From positions 62,001 to 126,000 of the forward strand of contig BTQZ01000004.1 of the NCBI GenBank assembly GCA_036986135.1: a DNA stretch of 64,000 nt, written 5' to 3'. Positions 25,585 to 34,887 of the stretch are shown piece after piece. A program made the translations under genes and the position numbers. Positions within the stretch are counted from its first letter, which is position 1; the number at the start of each line of letters is the position of its first letter. The notes below the pieces were generated by a model. The model did not search any database. It was not told the origin of the DNA and saw only the letters and a program-made list of their open reading frames with translations. The DNA is from JADFRG01 sp036986135. GTDB taxonomy: Bacteria > Chloroflexota > Anaerolineae > Anaerolineales > E44-bin32.

Positions 25585-28071
25585 TTAGCCCACCGGGAAG
25601 CCAGCTTCGTTAATGGCTTCGCGTATCTCGTCCGGCGCCGCCTGGCCATCACGGTACTGGACGATCACGAGCTTCTCCTGGAGATCGCCCTCGACATTCT
25701 CCACCTCCGGGAGGCGGGTCACGGCTTGCGTGATCCTCTCCAGGCAGCCCGAGCAGCTCATCGACGGGACACGCAGCTTAAGACTGTGCAATTCAGGTAC
25801 CTCTTCCTCGGCTTTCTCGCCTCTGGGGATCAGCCGTCCGGCAAAGGAGTTTATCAGCACCGCGCTCACGCTGGCGACCATGGCGACCATGGCCCAGACG
25901 GGAGGCACCAGCCCCGACACCGCCAGCGGGACGCCGATACCGTTGAAGCTGAAGGCCAACACCAGGTTTTGCACCGTTTTGCGGTAGGACGAACCCCCGA
26001 TGTGATAGGCATCGACGATGGCCGTCAGCCGCTCACCCACCAGTACCACGTCAGCCGCCTCGATGGCGATGTCGGTGCCGGCGCCGATGGCGATGCCCAC
26101 ATCCGCCTGCACGAGCGCCGGCGCGTCATTGATCCCGTCGCCGACCATGGCCACTCGCAATCCCTTTCCCTGGAGCTCGCGCACCTTACTCGCTTTCTCG
26201 CCCGGGAGCACCTCGGCGAAGATCTTATCGATACCGACCGCGGCGGCAACGGCACGCGCGGTGTGCCAATTATCCCCGGTGAGCATCACCGGTTCCAGCC
26301 CTTCCCGGCGCATCCGCCGGATGGCCTGGCGGGCGTCCGGCTTGACCGCATCTGCGACCGCCACCATACCGGCCAGGCTGCCATCGATCGCCACCGCCAC
26401 GACCGTGCGCGCAAGGGCAGCCTGGGCTTCCGCCTGTTCTTCGGCCTCGCGTGGAACTGACACCTGCTCGGCCAGCCAGCGCAGGCTTCCCACTTGAACG
26501 GACTTGCCTTCAACTGCCGCAACGACGCCCTTGCCGGGCGTGGCGGAAAAGCCCCTCGCGTCGGCGAGATCCAATGCCTCTCCGAGGGCGCTTTCGACGA
26601 TCGCGCGAGCCAGCGGGTGCTCGGAGGCACTCTCGGCGCTGGCCGTGAGCCGCAGCAACTCCCGTCGCATTGTGATCGCAGCCACCTCATTCCCATCCAC
26701 CACTTGCCAGCCATGCGGCCCCTTGGCGATCACGGCCACGACGGCCGGCTTGCCTTGGGTGAGCGTCCCGGTCTTATCCAGCACGACGCGGGTGACATCC
26801 TTGAAGACTTGAAAGGCTTCGCCGCTGCGCATCAGGATGCCTTTGCGAGCAGCCTCGCCGCCGCCGCGGATCATCGCCAAGGGTGTGGCCATCCCCAGCG
26901 CGCAAGGGTAGCCCATCACCAACACTGCCAAAGCAGCGAAAACCGCTCGGGTCGGGTCCGGTTGGCCGGTGACCAGCCAGGCGCCCAGGGTCCAGATCAG
27001 GATCGCCAGGCCGGCGAAGGCCAAGACCCCGGGGACGTACACTGCCAGGACCCTGTCCGCCAGGGCAAGGATGCCCGGCTTCATCGCCCGCGCCTGCTCG
27101 ATGTGGCGTGCGACCTGGGCCAGGAAGGATTCCTCGCCGACCTGGGTGACCTCCACCAGGAGCGAGCCGGTCTGGTTGATCGACCCGCCGATGACCTGCA
27201 CACCGATTCCCTTCTCGACCGGGATCGGCTCACCGGTCACCAGGCTCTCGTCGACCGCCGAAGCGCCGTCGGCCACGCGGCCGTCCACCGGGATGTTCTC
27301 TCCGGGGCGCACCCGCACCTTGTCACCGGGCTGGACCTCGGCCGTAGGAATCTCAATTTCCGTTCCATCCGAGCGCACCACGCGTGCCGTGGCTGGTTGG
27401 AGATCAAGCAGCTTGCGCACCGCCTGCGAGGCGCGAGTTCTCACCAGCAGCGAGGCCCAGCCAGAGAGCAGGTGGTAGGTGGTGATGAAGGTGGCGACGG
27501 CGAAGAATTCTGCAGCAGGAAATATCGGGCTGAAGAGGCCAATGACGCCTCCGACGAGTCCCGCGAAGGCGCCAAACTCAAGCAGCACGTGCTGGTTGAG
27601 GATGCCGCGTCGCAGAGACTGGTACGCCATGACCGCTATGTGCAAACCGGGCCCGAAGACCGTGGCCAGTGCTAGAGCCGGCATTGCCAGGCGGAACCAG
27701 GGCTGCGAATAGCCCAGCCACGAAGCGATCATCATAGCCAGGGAGGCGGCCGTAAAAGCGGCGGCCACCAGCAGCCGTTTTCGAGCCTCCTGGAGCTCCG
27801 CCTTTTGCTCCTCGAAGGCCTGCACCTTGTCAGGGTCGCGCACCGTATAGCCCAACTGGCGCAGAACCTCCCGCAATTCATCGGGTGTCCGCTGCGCCGG
27901 GTCATACTCGATCAAGGCCTCTTCGTGCGCCAGGCTGATGTGGACCTCCTCCACACCCTCCATGCGGCCATAGGCCTTCTGGATGGTCATCGTGCAAAAG
28001 GAGCACGACATTCCGCCGATATTGACCTGTAGATGATCCAATTTGCGCGCTTTGGTCTCTGGCGACGACAT
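25585..28071 (-). CDS. copper-type P1B ATPase with HMA domains at both ends and a YPC metal-site motif
   Basis: 828 aa from ATG 28071 (GTAGGAG upstream). N-terminal HMA domain with MSCSFC, eight-helix ATPase core with VTGEPIPVEKG, GYPCALGMATPLA in the metal-site helix, DKTGTLTQGKP, MLTGDN and GDGINDAPALV, and an additional C-terminal HMA domain with MSCSGC. The C-terminal helix region (ASVSAVLINS) resembles CopA-type (P1B-1) sequences. The first Cys of CPC is replaced by Tyr, and the C-terminal HMA is unusual. A MerR-type promoter lies upstream. Probably Cu(I) export, but the motif change leaves specificity open. Confidence 0.88.
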   Translation of the reverse strand: MSSPETKARKLDHLQVNIGGMSCSFCTMTIQKAYGRMEGVEEVHISLAHEEALIEYDPAQRTPDELREVLRQLGYTVRDPDKVQAFEEQKAELQEARKRLLVAAAFTAASLAMMIASWLGYSQPWFRLAMPALALATVFGPGLHIAVMAYQSLRRGILNQHVLLEFGAFAGLVGGVIGLFSPIFPAAEFFAVATFITTYHLLSGWASLLVRTRASQAVRKLLDLQPATARVVRSDGTEIEIPTAEVQPGDKVRVRPGENIPVDGRVADGASAVDESLVTGEPIPVEKGIGVQVIGGSINQTGSLLVEVTQVGEESFLAQVARHIEQARAMKPGILALADRVLAVYVPGVLAFAGLAILIWTLGAWLVTGQPDPTRAVFAALAVLVMGYPCALGMATPLAMIRGGGEAARKGILMRSGEAFQVFKDVTRVVLDKTGTLTQGKPAVVAVIAKGPHGWQVVDGNEVAAITMRRELLRLTASAESASEHPLARAIVESALGEALDLADARGFSATPGKGVVAAVEGKSVQVGSLRWLAEQVSVPREAEEQAEAQAALARTVVAVAIDGSLAGMVAVADAVKPDARQAIRRMRREGLEPVMLTGDNWHTARAVAAAVGIDKIFAEVLPGEKASKVRELQGKGLRVAMVGDGINDAPALVQADVGIAIGAGTDIAIEAADVVLVGERLTAIVDAYHIGGSSYRKTVQNLVLAFSFNGIGVPLAVSGLVPPVWAMVAMVASVSAVLINSFAGRLIPRGEKAEEEVPELHSLKLRVPSMSCSGCLERITQAVTRLPEVENVEGDLQEKLVIVQYRDGQAAPDEIREAINEAGFPVG

Positions 28072-28134
28072 GACGCTATCTCCTACGCTTGGGAATTCAG
28101 AAAGCACAAGAGCGTGCCAACTGTTCCGGTGGCT

Positions 28135-28165
28135 AGTTTACAGCTTCCAGTTGCTGGAATGTCAA
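28135..28165 (-). promoter_or_regulatory. MerR/CueR-type promoter upstream of the copper-type ATPase
   Basis: Minus-strand reading: TTGACA (28165-28160), a 19-nt spacer containing the perfect dyad TTCCAG-CAA-CTGGAA, then TAAACT (28140-28135). The overlong 19-nt spacer with a central dyad is the diagnostic design for MerR-family activation. The MerR gene at 23983-24414 is the obvious candidate. Confidence 0.85.
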
Positions 28166-28233
28166 GAGGGGATTGACTGCCTCATGAGGCAACCGAAGAG
28201 GCGCTCAGAAGAGTGTCACTTATATGATTCGAC

Positions 28234-30270
28234 CTACGCCCCCTGAACCACTACCCGAATTTCCTCCACAATCTCCGGGTTCGCCAAGGTGGTCACGTCG
28301 CCGATGTCCTTGGCGTCGGAGATGGCCGCAAGGACGCGGCGCATAATCTTGCCGGATCGCGTTTTTGGCATATCAGGCACGATATGAACATGCTTGGGTC
28401 GCGCGATCTTTCCGATCTCTGTTTCGATCGCAGTTACAATCGCCTCCCGAATCTTCTTGTTCGGCTTGTATTCAGGTTTCAATGAGACATACACGTCCGG
28501 TACGCGCCCCTTGATATCATCAGCCAAAGGTACAACGGCGGCTTCCCCAACTTCTGGTACTAGCAGGCAGGCGGACTCGAGTTCTTTCGTGCCCAACCGG
28601 TGTCCGGCGACGTTGATCACGTCATCGACCCTGCCCAAGATCCGGTAATACCCATCGGCGGCTTCAATTGCCGCGTCTCCCGTGAAGTAGGGCCAATCTC
28701 TCCAGTCTTTGCTCTCCGGGTCCCTGCAATACTTATTGTAGTAGGTTGAGACATACCGCTCGCGGTCCCCCCAGATCGTCTCGAAGCCGCCGGGCCATGG
28801 GTTCTGAATACAGATGTTTCCCGCCTTCCCCAGGCCGCGTTCGATCACATTGCCATCCTCATCATAGATGATGGGATGGATGCCCGGCATTCCCGGTCCG
28901 GCGCTCCCAGGCTTCATCGGATGTATCGCCGGTATAGTGCTACAAAGGAAACCGCCCGTTTCGGTCTGCCACCAGGTATCCACAATCACCGCTCTGCCTT
29001 TTCCGACGAAGTGGTAGTACCAGCGCCAGACCTCTGGCTCAATCGGCTCACCGACGGTGGTCATGTGCTTGAATTGGAACTTGTACTTACCGGGCTCGTC
29101 CGGGCCGGCCTTCCTCAGCATTCGGATCGTCGTCGGCGCCGTGTGAAATATGTTGACGCCTAGCCGCTCGGCAATCCTCCAGGGACGCCCAGCGTCCGGA
29201 CACGTCGGCACCCCCTCATACATGACGGAAGTAGCCGCGAGCGCAAGCGGCCCGTACACGATGTAGGAATGGCCCGTAATCCATCCAATATCAGCCATGC
29301 ACCAATACACATCCTCTGGATGGATATCCTGCACATATTTCGAAGTACCCGCAGCATATGCGAGATAGCCGCCTGTATTGTGCTGACAGCCTTTCGGTTT
29401 TCCCGTGGTGCCGCTTGTGTACATCAGGAAGAGTGGCGCTTCGGCCGGCATAGATACCGGCTCGATGCGAGCGCCAAGATAGTTGGGAAGCAGCTCGTCC
29501 ACGAAGAAGTCCCGACCGTCTACCATGCGCGACTTTGAGGCGTACTTCCCCGGATATCTCCGCCAGATGAGGACTTTCTCGACCGCCTGACCATTCTCCT
29601 CAGCCACCGCGACCGCCCCGTCAGACTTCTCCTTGTGGTCGAGCAGCTCGCCGGAGCGGTGATAGCCATCCATTGTGACCAGGATCCGAGAGCCCGAATC
29701 TGCAATCCGCTCGCCACAAGCCTTGCCGCTGAACCCCCCAAAGACCTCGGAGTGGACGGCGCCCAGACGGGCACAGGCGAGCATCGTGATCGGTAGTTCG
29801 GGGACCATCGGCAGGTGCAGCGTCACCCGGTCGCCGGGCTTGACCCCCGCAAAGTCTCGCAGCACGGCGGCCACCTCGTTAACTCGTGCGTACAGTTCCT
29901 GGTAGGTGATGGCCACATGCGGTTCGTCCTCCGGCTCCGGCACCCAGATGATGGCGGCCTTGTTCCGGTAGACTGGAAGGTGACGGTCAACGCAGTTGTA
30001 GCAGGCATTGATTCGCCCACCCACAAACCAGCGCCAGCTCGGAGCGTTGCTGGTATCGAGAGTCGTGTGCCAGTAGCTATTCCAGGTAAGTAAGTCTGCG
30101 TATTCTTTGAAGCACTCGGGAAAGTTCTCAAGCCGGAATCGGTCGAACACCCTCTGATCGGTCAGATTGGCCTGTGCGATGAATTCTGCCGGTGGGTAGA
30201 AATATTCTTCTTCCTGCCAGTGTGCAGCAATTTCGGCTTCGCTGACTTCGATGCCTTCCTTATCGCTCAT
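28234..30270 (-). CDS. acs: acetyl-CoA synthetase (AMP-forming)
   Basis: 678 aa. Makes acetyl-CoA from acetate, ATP and CoA. Motifs: the P-loop-like YTSGTTGKPKGCQHNTGG, WWQTETGG, the FTGDAAIEADGYY-like A8 region, INVAGHRLGTKELE, and the C-terminal catalytic lysine motif TRSGKIMRRVL, whose Lys is acetylated in family members. Full length. It is transcribed in the same direction as, and downstream of, the sugar-acid operon, with a 249-nt gap that argues for separate control. Confidence 0.96.
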   Translation of the reverse strand: MSDKEGIEVSEAEIAAHWQEEEYFYPPAEFIAQANLTDQRVFDRFRLENFPECFKEYADLLTWNSYWHTTLDTSNAPSWRWFVGGRINACYNCVDRHLPVYRNKAAIIWVPEPEDEPHVAITYQELYARVNEVAAVLRDFAGVKPGDRVTLHLPMVPELPITMLACARLGAVHSEVFGGFSGKACGERIADSGSRILVTMDGYHRSGELLDHKEKSDGAVAVAEENGQAVEKVLIWRRYPGKYASKSRMVDGRDFFVDELLPNYLGARIEPVSMPAEAPLFLMYTSGTTGKPKGCQHNTGGYLAYAAGTSKYVQDIHPEDVYWCMADIGWITGHSYIVYGPLALAATSVMYEGVPTCPDAGRPWRIAERLGVNIFHTAPTTIRMLRKAGPDEPGKYKFQFKHMTTVGEPIEPEVWRWYYHFVGKGRAVIVDTWWQTETGGFLCSTIPAIHPMKPGSAGPGMPGIHPIIYDEDGNVIERGLGKAGNICIQNPWPGGFETIWGDRERYVSTYYNKYCRDPESKDWRDWPYFTGDAAIEAADGYYRILGRVDDVINVAGHRLGTKELESACLLVPEVGEAAVVPLADDIKGRVPDVYVSLKPEYKPNKKIREAIVTAIETEIGKIARPKHVHIVPDMPKTRSGKIMRRVLAAISDAKDIGDVTTLANPEIVEEIRVVVQGA

Positions 30271-30519
30271 GAGAGTTCCCTCCTGCGGGTCCGATCCGAC
30301 AGTACCGAGCGTGCAAGGGCGTCAAACCACTTCCCGCGCACCCGTTCCATGAATTGATCTTTTCAAGCCTTGGGCGAACAAATAGCTGGCGGTCGAATTC
30401 CATTTCCAAAATGCCGCTGAGGATCGAGTCACCAAACACCTGGTCCATAGCTCGATTCGCATCGATGAGAAGAGGATCCCGCCCCGGATGGATTGACCAT
30501 ATTTCAAGTCGGCCCGTCC
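30271..30519 (-). other. gap with an unrecognised coding-like fragment
   Basis: Between acs and the aminotransferase gene. On the minus strand one frame reads SIHPGRDPLLIDANRAMDQV, then FGDSILSGILEMEFDRQLFV and RPRLEKIN, which looks like coding sequence, but it has no start codon in context and ends soon after. Possibly the C-terminal remnant of a deleted gene. No family recognised. Confidence 0.35.
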
Positions 30520-31836
30520 TCAGGCCTTTACTTCACCGAGCACTGCGTCTAGGATCCGGACCCCGAGTTCGGCTTCCTGCTCGGTTATGACCAGCGGCGG
30601 CGCGATGCGGATGACATTTCCGTGCATGCCCACCTTACCAAGCAGCATCCCGTGCTCTGCAGCAATTTGCAGGATTTGAAGGGCCATATCTGGGGCAGGC
30701 GCGTACCCATCAACAGGGTCCACAATCTCAAGGCCAATCACCAACCCTTTTCCGCGGACATCGCCCAGGCATTTATGCTTTGTCTGCATAGACTCAAGAC
30801 TGGTCTTTAGAACCTCGCCCACTCGGGTGGCGTTTGAAGCAAGGTCTTCCTTGGAGAGGATCTCCAATACGGCGATAGAAGCAGCGCTCGCCAGTGGGTT
30901 ACCGCCCCACGTGCTGGATAGCTCGCCTACCGCTAAGGAATCAAAGATCCGGGATTCTGCTGCTAGAGCCGAGGATGGCACGCCACTGCCAAATCCCTTG
31001 CCCAAACATAGCATTTGGGGTTGGACATTTTCCCATTCGATGGCATAGAGCTTGCCAGTACGGCCGAAACTCGATTGGATTTCATCGACGATGAGCAGCA
31101 GATTTCGATCGCGGCACCATGTTTCAAGCGCCTTCAACCAACCGTCCGGAGGAAAGATGAACCCGGCCGCTCCCTGATAGGGCTCCACGATGACAGATCC
31201 CAGCTCACCCGAGGATGAAGTTTGGAGGATTCTGTCCAGCGCATCTATGCAGAAGAAATCGCACTCAGGATAGTGCTTCTCATAGAAGCAGCGATAGCAA
31301 TACGCGTAGGGGGCCATAATCCCCCCCGGAACTGGTGGACCGAACCCACGTCGCGTCGCTTGATTGCCGGCAACACTGAGCGCGCCATACGTCCTGCCGT
31401 GGAAGCCACCATGAAAAGCGAGCACTTCGAACTTTTTCGTATAGCGCCTGGCCACCCGCAGGGCGGCTTCGGTAGCTTCTGATCCCGTTGTGAGCAGGAA
31501 TACCCGGTCTAGATTGGAGGGAAGCGTTCCAAGAAGATTTCTTGAAAGGGTGACCCGTTCTGGGGTGGGAAACGAGTAGCAGTTCATCAGCCGGCCCGCC
31601 TGATGGCGAATGGCCGCCACGTGCGATGGGTGGGAATGACCGATATTGGTCACCAAGACGCCGGACGTGAAATCGAGGTATTCATTACCGTCCACATCGG
31701 TGACCCAAACCCGTTCAGCATGGTCCCAAACCACCGGGACTTGATCGGAGACGCAAGGAGGCTCACAGCCGCGAGAGATCTGCAGCAACTCTGCAGATTT
31801 GGGCCCAGGAACCTGTCGCTTTGGTGGGAGTTTCAT
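30520..31836 (-). CDS. class III (PLP-dependent) aminotransferase, GabT-like
   Basis: 438 aa from the ATG at 31836 (AGGTACGG upstream). Fold-type I class III aminotransferase: TTGSEATEAALRVAR, HGGFHGRTYGALSV, the IVDEIQSSFGRTGK segment with the aspartate that binds the PLP nitrogen, and the Lys motif LCLGKGFGSG. Family members act on gamma-aminobutyrate, ornithine, beta-alanine or diamine compounds. Last gene of the catabolic operon before the acs gap. Substrate unknown; 4-aminobutyrate-like or sugar-amine derivatives would fit. Confidence 0.88.
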   Translation of the reverse strand: MKLPPKRQVPGPKSAELLQISRGCEPPCVSDQVPVVWDHAERVWVTDVDGNEYLDFTSGVLVTNIGHSHPSHVAAIRHQAGRLMNCYSFPTPERVTLSRNLLGTLPSNLDRVFLLTTGSEATEAALRVARRYTKKFEVLAFHGGFHGRTYGALSVAGNQATRRGFGPPVPGGIMAPYAYCYRCFYEKHYPECDFFCIDALDRILQTSSSGELGSVIVEPYQGAAGFIFPPDGWLKALETWCRDRNLLLIVDEIQSSFGRTGKLYAIEWENVQPQMLCLGKGFGSGVPSSALAAESRIFDSLAVGELSSTWGGNPLASAASIAVLEILSKEDLASNATRVGEVLKTSLESMQTKHKCLGDVRGKGLVIGLEIVDPVDGYAPAPDMALQILQIAAEHGMLLGKVGMHGNVIRIAPPLVITEQEAELGVRILDAVLGEVKA

Positions 31837-31940
31837 TCCCGTACCTCTATCAATTCTCAGATCTCGAGGCACTGCAAAATGCCTTTTTGCTCTACGTCAC
31901 GCGTTGCTGCGCGCTTGGCAAACCTCAAGCGCTTGGAAAC

Positions 31941-32987
31941 CTACCGCTGGACTCTGCCGGAAGCCTCGCCTCCCATGAGTCGGGCCACTTCATCGACTGT
32001 GGCCAGATTGGCATCGCCAGGGATGGAGTGCTTTAGACAAGACGCAGCAGCAGCAAATTCGAGTGCCTCGCGATCTTCCATGCCGGCTGCCATGCCGTAT
32101 ATCAACCCCGCCGAAAACGCATCCCCGCCCCCAACGCGATCGACGATATGCGTGATGTCATATTTGGTGCTCAGTATGAATTCCTGGCCATTGTGCAGAC
32201 AGGCTGCCCATCCATTGTGACTGGCGCTGTAGCTCTCCCGGAGCGTGATCGCCTGATATTTTAGGTTAGGATAGGCCGTCATTACTTTCTCGCAGAGCGT
32301 CCTGTACTTCTCCGGATCCAATTGGCCAGCCTCGACCTCCTGCTCCCAATCGCCCGCTTCGACACTGATACCGAGGGACCTTTGGCAATCCTCCTCATTT
32401 GCAATGCCTACATCAATTAACTTCACAATGTCAGTCATGACTTCAGGGGCTTCCTTGCCGTATTTCCATAATTTCTTTCGGAAATTGTAGTCGCAGGAGA
32501 CGGTGATGCCTTGCTCCTTGGCGGTTCGCACGGCTGTGAGGGTGTGGTCTGCTGCAGATTGGCTCAATGCGGGGGTGATTCCGGTAACGTGAAACCACGT
32601 GGCCCCGTCGAAGATAGCGTTCCAATCCAGCGCCTCAGGGCCCGTCGTCGCGATGGCCGAGCCTGACCGGTCGTAGATGACCTTTGAAGGGCGCTGATTG
32701 GCGCCGGGTTCGAGAAAGTAAATGCCCATGCGGTCACCGGCGCGGGCGATTGGTGAGGTATCCACGCCGCATCCCCTGAGACGTGCCACACAAGCGTCAC
32801 CAATCGGATTAGCAGGCAAAACGCTTGCGAAGCCAACGTCCACCCCAAAGCTGGCCAACGAAATAGCAACATTGGCCTCGCCACCACCGAAGGTCGCCTC
32901 CAAGACAGGAGACTGAAAGAAGCGCTCAAAGCCAGGCGACTTCAGTCGCAGCATGATTTCGCCAAAGGAAACCACGCGAGCGTTCAT
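31941..32987 (-). CDS. kdgK: PfkB-family sugar kinase, 2-keto-3-deoxygluconate kinase-like
   Basis: 348 aa from ATG 32987, which overlaps the stop of the aldolase gene. Signature parts: GEIMLRLKSPGFERF at the N-terminus, GGGEANVAISLASFG, and the C-terminal ATP/anion-hole motif VDRVGGGDAFSAGLIYG. KDG kinase phosphorylates 2-keto-3-deoxygluconate to KDPG, which the adjacent aldolase cleaves, so the pairing supports the assignment. Ribokinase-like substrates remain possible. Confidence 0.88.
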   Translation of the reverse strand: MNARVVSFGEIMLRLKSPGFERFFQSPVLEATFGGGEANVAISLASFGVDVGFASVLPANPIGDACVARLRGCGVDTSPIARAGDRMGIYFLEPGANQRPSKVIYDRSGSAIATTGPEALDWNAIFDGATWFHVTGITPALSQSAADHTLTAVRTAKEQGITVSCDYNFRKKLWKYGKEAPEVMTDIVKLIDVGIANEEDCQRSLGISVEAGDWEQEVEAGQLDPEKYRTLCEKVMTAYPNLKYQAITLRESYSASHNGWAACLHNGQEFILSTKYDITHIVDRVGGGDAFSAGLIYGMAAGMEDREALEFAAAASCLKHSIPGDANLATVDEVARLMGGEASGRVQR

Positions 32988-33634
32988 GGCGAGCCCTCCG
33001 CACGTGTGGAGTGAACAATATCCACGGCTTCCCGGACCAGGCGCGAGATTTGAGCAAACTCGCCATCGGCAATCAGCCCCCGCTTCGCCAGCCAGCTGCC
33101 ACCACAGCAATGAACGGCCGGCAAACGCAGATAATCCGCCAGATTCTTGGGGTTGATCCCACCCGTCGGAATGAACTTAACCTCCCGATAGGGTCCAGCG
33201 ATAGCCTTAATGGTTCGGATGCCGCCCAGAGCCTCGGATGGGAAGAACTTGAGCACCTGGAGCCCTCGATCAAGAGCCATATTGATCTCCGTTGGTGTCG
33301 CCACACCGGGTGTGACGGCGACATTGTTGTCGAGGCACCAGGTAACAACATCGGCGTCATAGCCAGGGGAAACAATGAATCGAGCGCCGGCCTCCGCGGC
33401 TCGTTCGGCTTGTTCCTTGGAGAGAACGGTCCCCGCGCCGACCAAGATCTCGGGATGGGTGCGCGAGAGCGAACGAATGGATTCTTGCGCCGCAGCGGTG
33501 CGGAAGGTTATCTCGGCGCAAGGCAATCCGCCTTCCAGAAGCGCCTGCCCCAATGCAGGAGCATCGTCTGCGCTTGGGATGGCGATTACCGGCACTACGC
33601 CGTACTCACCAAGCTTCATCAGCACCTCATTCAT
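32984..33634 (-). CDS. eda: KDPG/KHG aldolase (Entner-Doudoroff aldolase)
   Basis: 216 aa. Cleaves 2-keto-3-deoxy-6-phosphogluconate to pyruvate and glyceraldehyde-3-phosphate. Family motifs: AITFRT-like EITFRTAAA, the GAGTVL strand, FIVSPGYDADVV, TPGVATPTE, and the Schiff-base lysine in VLKFFPSE; the GGI motif PTGGI follows. The start overlaps the M20 peptidase gene by 8 nt and the stop overlaps the kinase start, showing tight operon structure. Confidence 0.94.
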   Translation of the reverse strand: MNEVLMKLGEYGVVPVIAIPSADDAPALGQALLEGGLPCAEITFRTAAAQESIRSLSRTHPEILVGAGTVLSKEQAERAAEAGARFIVSPGYDADVVTWCLDNNVAVTPGVATPTEINMALDRGLQVLKFFPSEALGGIRTIKAIAGPYREVKFIPTGGINPKNLADYLRLPAVHCCGGSWLAKRGLIADGEFAQISRLVREAVDIVHSTRAEGSP

Positions 33635-34865
33635 CGTTGAGCTCGCTTTCGTCGAACGATTGGACGAAGGCGTACAAGGCAGAGGCGGCAGTCATAATGT
33701 CGTCTACACGGATCTGCTCGTCATGGCTATGCGCATGGCGAAGCGATCCTGGGCCAAAAACAACGGTGGGGATACCCGCCTGGTTGTTATAGAACCATGC
33801 ATCGCAGGCGGCGGTCATGGCACATATTTCGCCAGATGCGCCCTGCTGCTGTACGGCCTCTACCAACTCTCTCACTAGCGGATGCTTTGCGTCCAGGCCA
33901 TAGCCGTCGGAATTGAGCATCGGGAAATCGATTTCGAAGTGATCGCGCAACCATTCATCACCTTCGTCTCGAATGGCCTCCGCCATTTGCAATTGGACCT
34001 GGTGGCGGTCGGTGTTTGGCAGGAAACCGAGAACTCCCTTGACCGTCGCTTCGGATGGGACACTTGCGGGCCATTTCCCGGCGGCACACTCACCAAAGGT
34101 TATCGGCATCGGATCCTCGTGGCGATCGAAGAGCGGATCTCCCCTCGAAGCTTCAAGCAGCCTGTCGTGATAGCGCTCAAGGATACTCATAGCTTGGACA
34201 ACTTCCTTCAATGCGCTCACAGCTCTATCTTTGCTGCCGCTATGGCTTGCATAACCAAAGGTCTTCAATTCAAACCAGACCGCGCCTCGCACTGCGGGAA
34301 CGACGGCGAGCTCCGATGGTTCCAGCACAACCGCGCAATCGGCCGCGACCCCGCGGCGTACCATGGCCAAGGTGCCGTTCCCTCCATTCTCCTCCTCAAC
34401 CACAAAATGGAAGAACAGATCTCCTGCGGGCTTCGCGCCCGAGTGGCTGAGCAACTTGGCCAGTGCGAACAATGTCGCTGCTTGGCCTTTGGCATCGCAT
34501 GCGCCTCGGCCATAGATCTTTCCGTGCTTCAGGTGAGGTGAAAAAGCATGCTCCTGTCCTTCGCTCGGCGGCACGACGTCCAGGTGGGTATTGAAGACGA
34601 TCGACGGTCCATCTCCTCTGCCACGTATGATGCACTCCAAATTCGGCCTATCCGCGTAGCTGATCCCCGGAATTCGAAATGCATAGTCCGGATCCTCCAT
34701 GATGGAATCGCGGATCGGGACGAACTCATTCTGATCCACGAAGGGGGTCAACGCCTGGTGCAGGAGACGGATTGCAGGGCCTTCTCCCCCTCGGGTGGAG
34801 GGGATCCGAATCAGATCCATCAGCAGTTCGATGGTTTCATCCCGCACTGCTTCTGATGCGTTCAC
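33627..34865 (-). CDS. M20-family metallopeptidase (ArgE/DapE-like)
   Basis: 412 aa. Di-zinc hydrolase with FNTHLDVVPPSEG, GRGACDAKGQAATL and FHFVVEEENGGNGT, plus the H near the C-terminus in GPGSLRHAHSHDEQ. Family members remove N-acyl groups (acetylornithine, succinyl-DAP) or cleave dipeptides. Located between the alcohol dehydrogenase and aldolase genes, so it probably hydrolyses an amide bond in the same catabolic substrate. Confidence 0.9.
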   Translation of the reverse strand: MNASEAVRDETIELLMDLIRIPSTRGGEGPAIRLLHQALTPFVDQNEFVPIRDSIMEDPDYAFRIPGISYADRPNLECIIRGRGDGPSIVFNTHLDVVPPSEGQEHAFSPHLKHGKIYGRGACDAKGQAATLFALAKLLSHSGAKPAGDLFFHFVVEEENGGNGTLAMVRRGVAADCAVVLEPSELAVVPAVRGAVWFELKTFGYASHSGSKDRAVSALKEVVQAMSILERYHDRLLEASRGDPLFDRHEDPMPITFGECAAGKWPASVPSEATVKGVLGFLPNTDRHQVQLQMAEAIRDEGDEWLRDHFEIDFPMLNSDGYGLDAKHPLVRELVEAVQQQGASGEICAMTAACDAWFYNNQAGIPTVVFGPGSLRHAHSHDEQIRVDDIMTAASALYAFVQSFDESELNDE

Positions 34866-34887
34866 ATTCGCCTAATGACTCGCTGCA

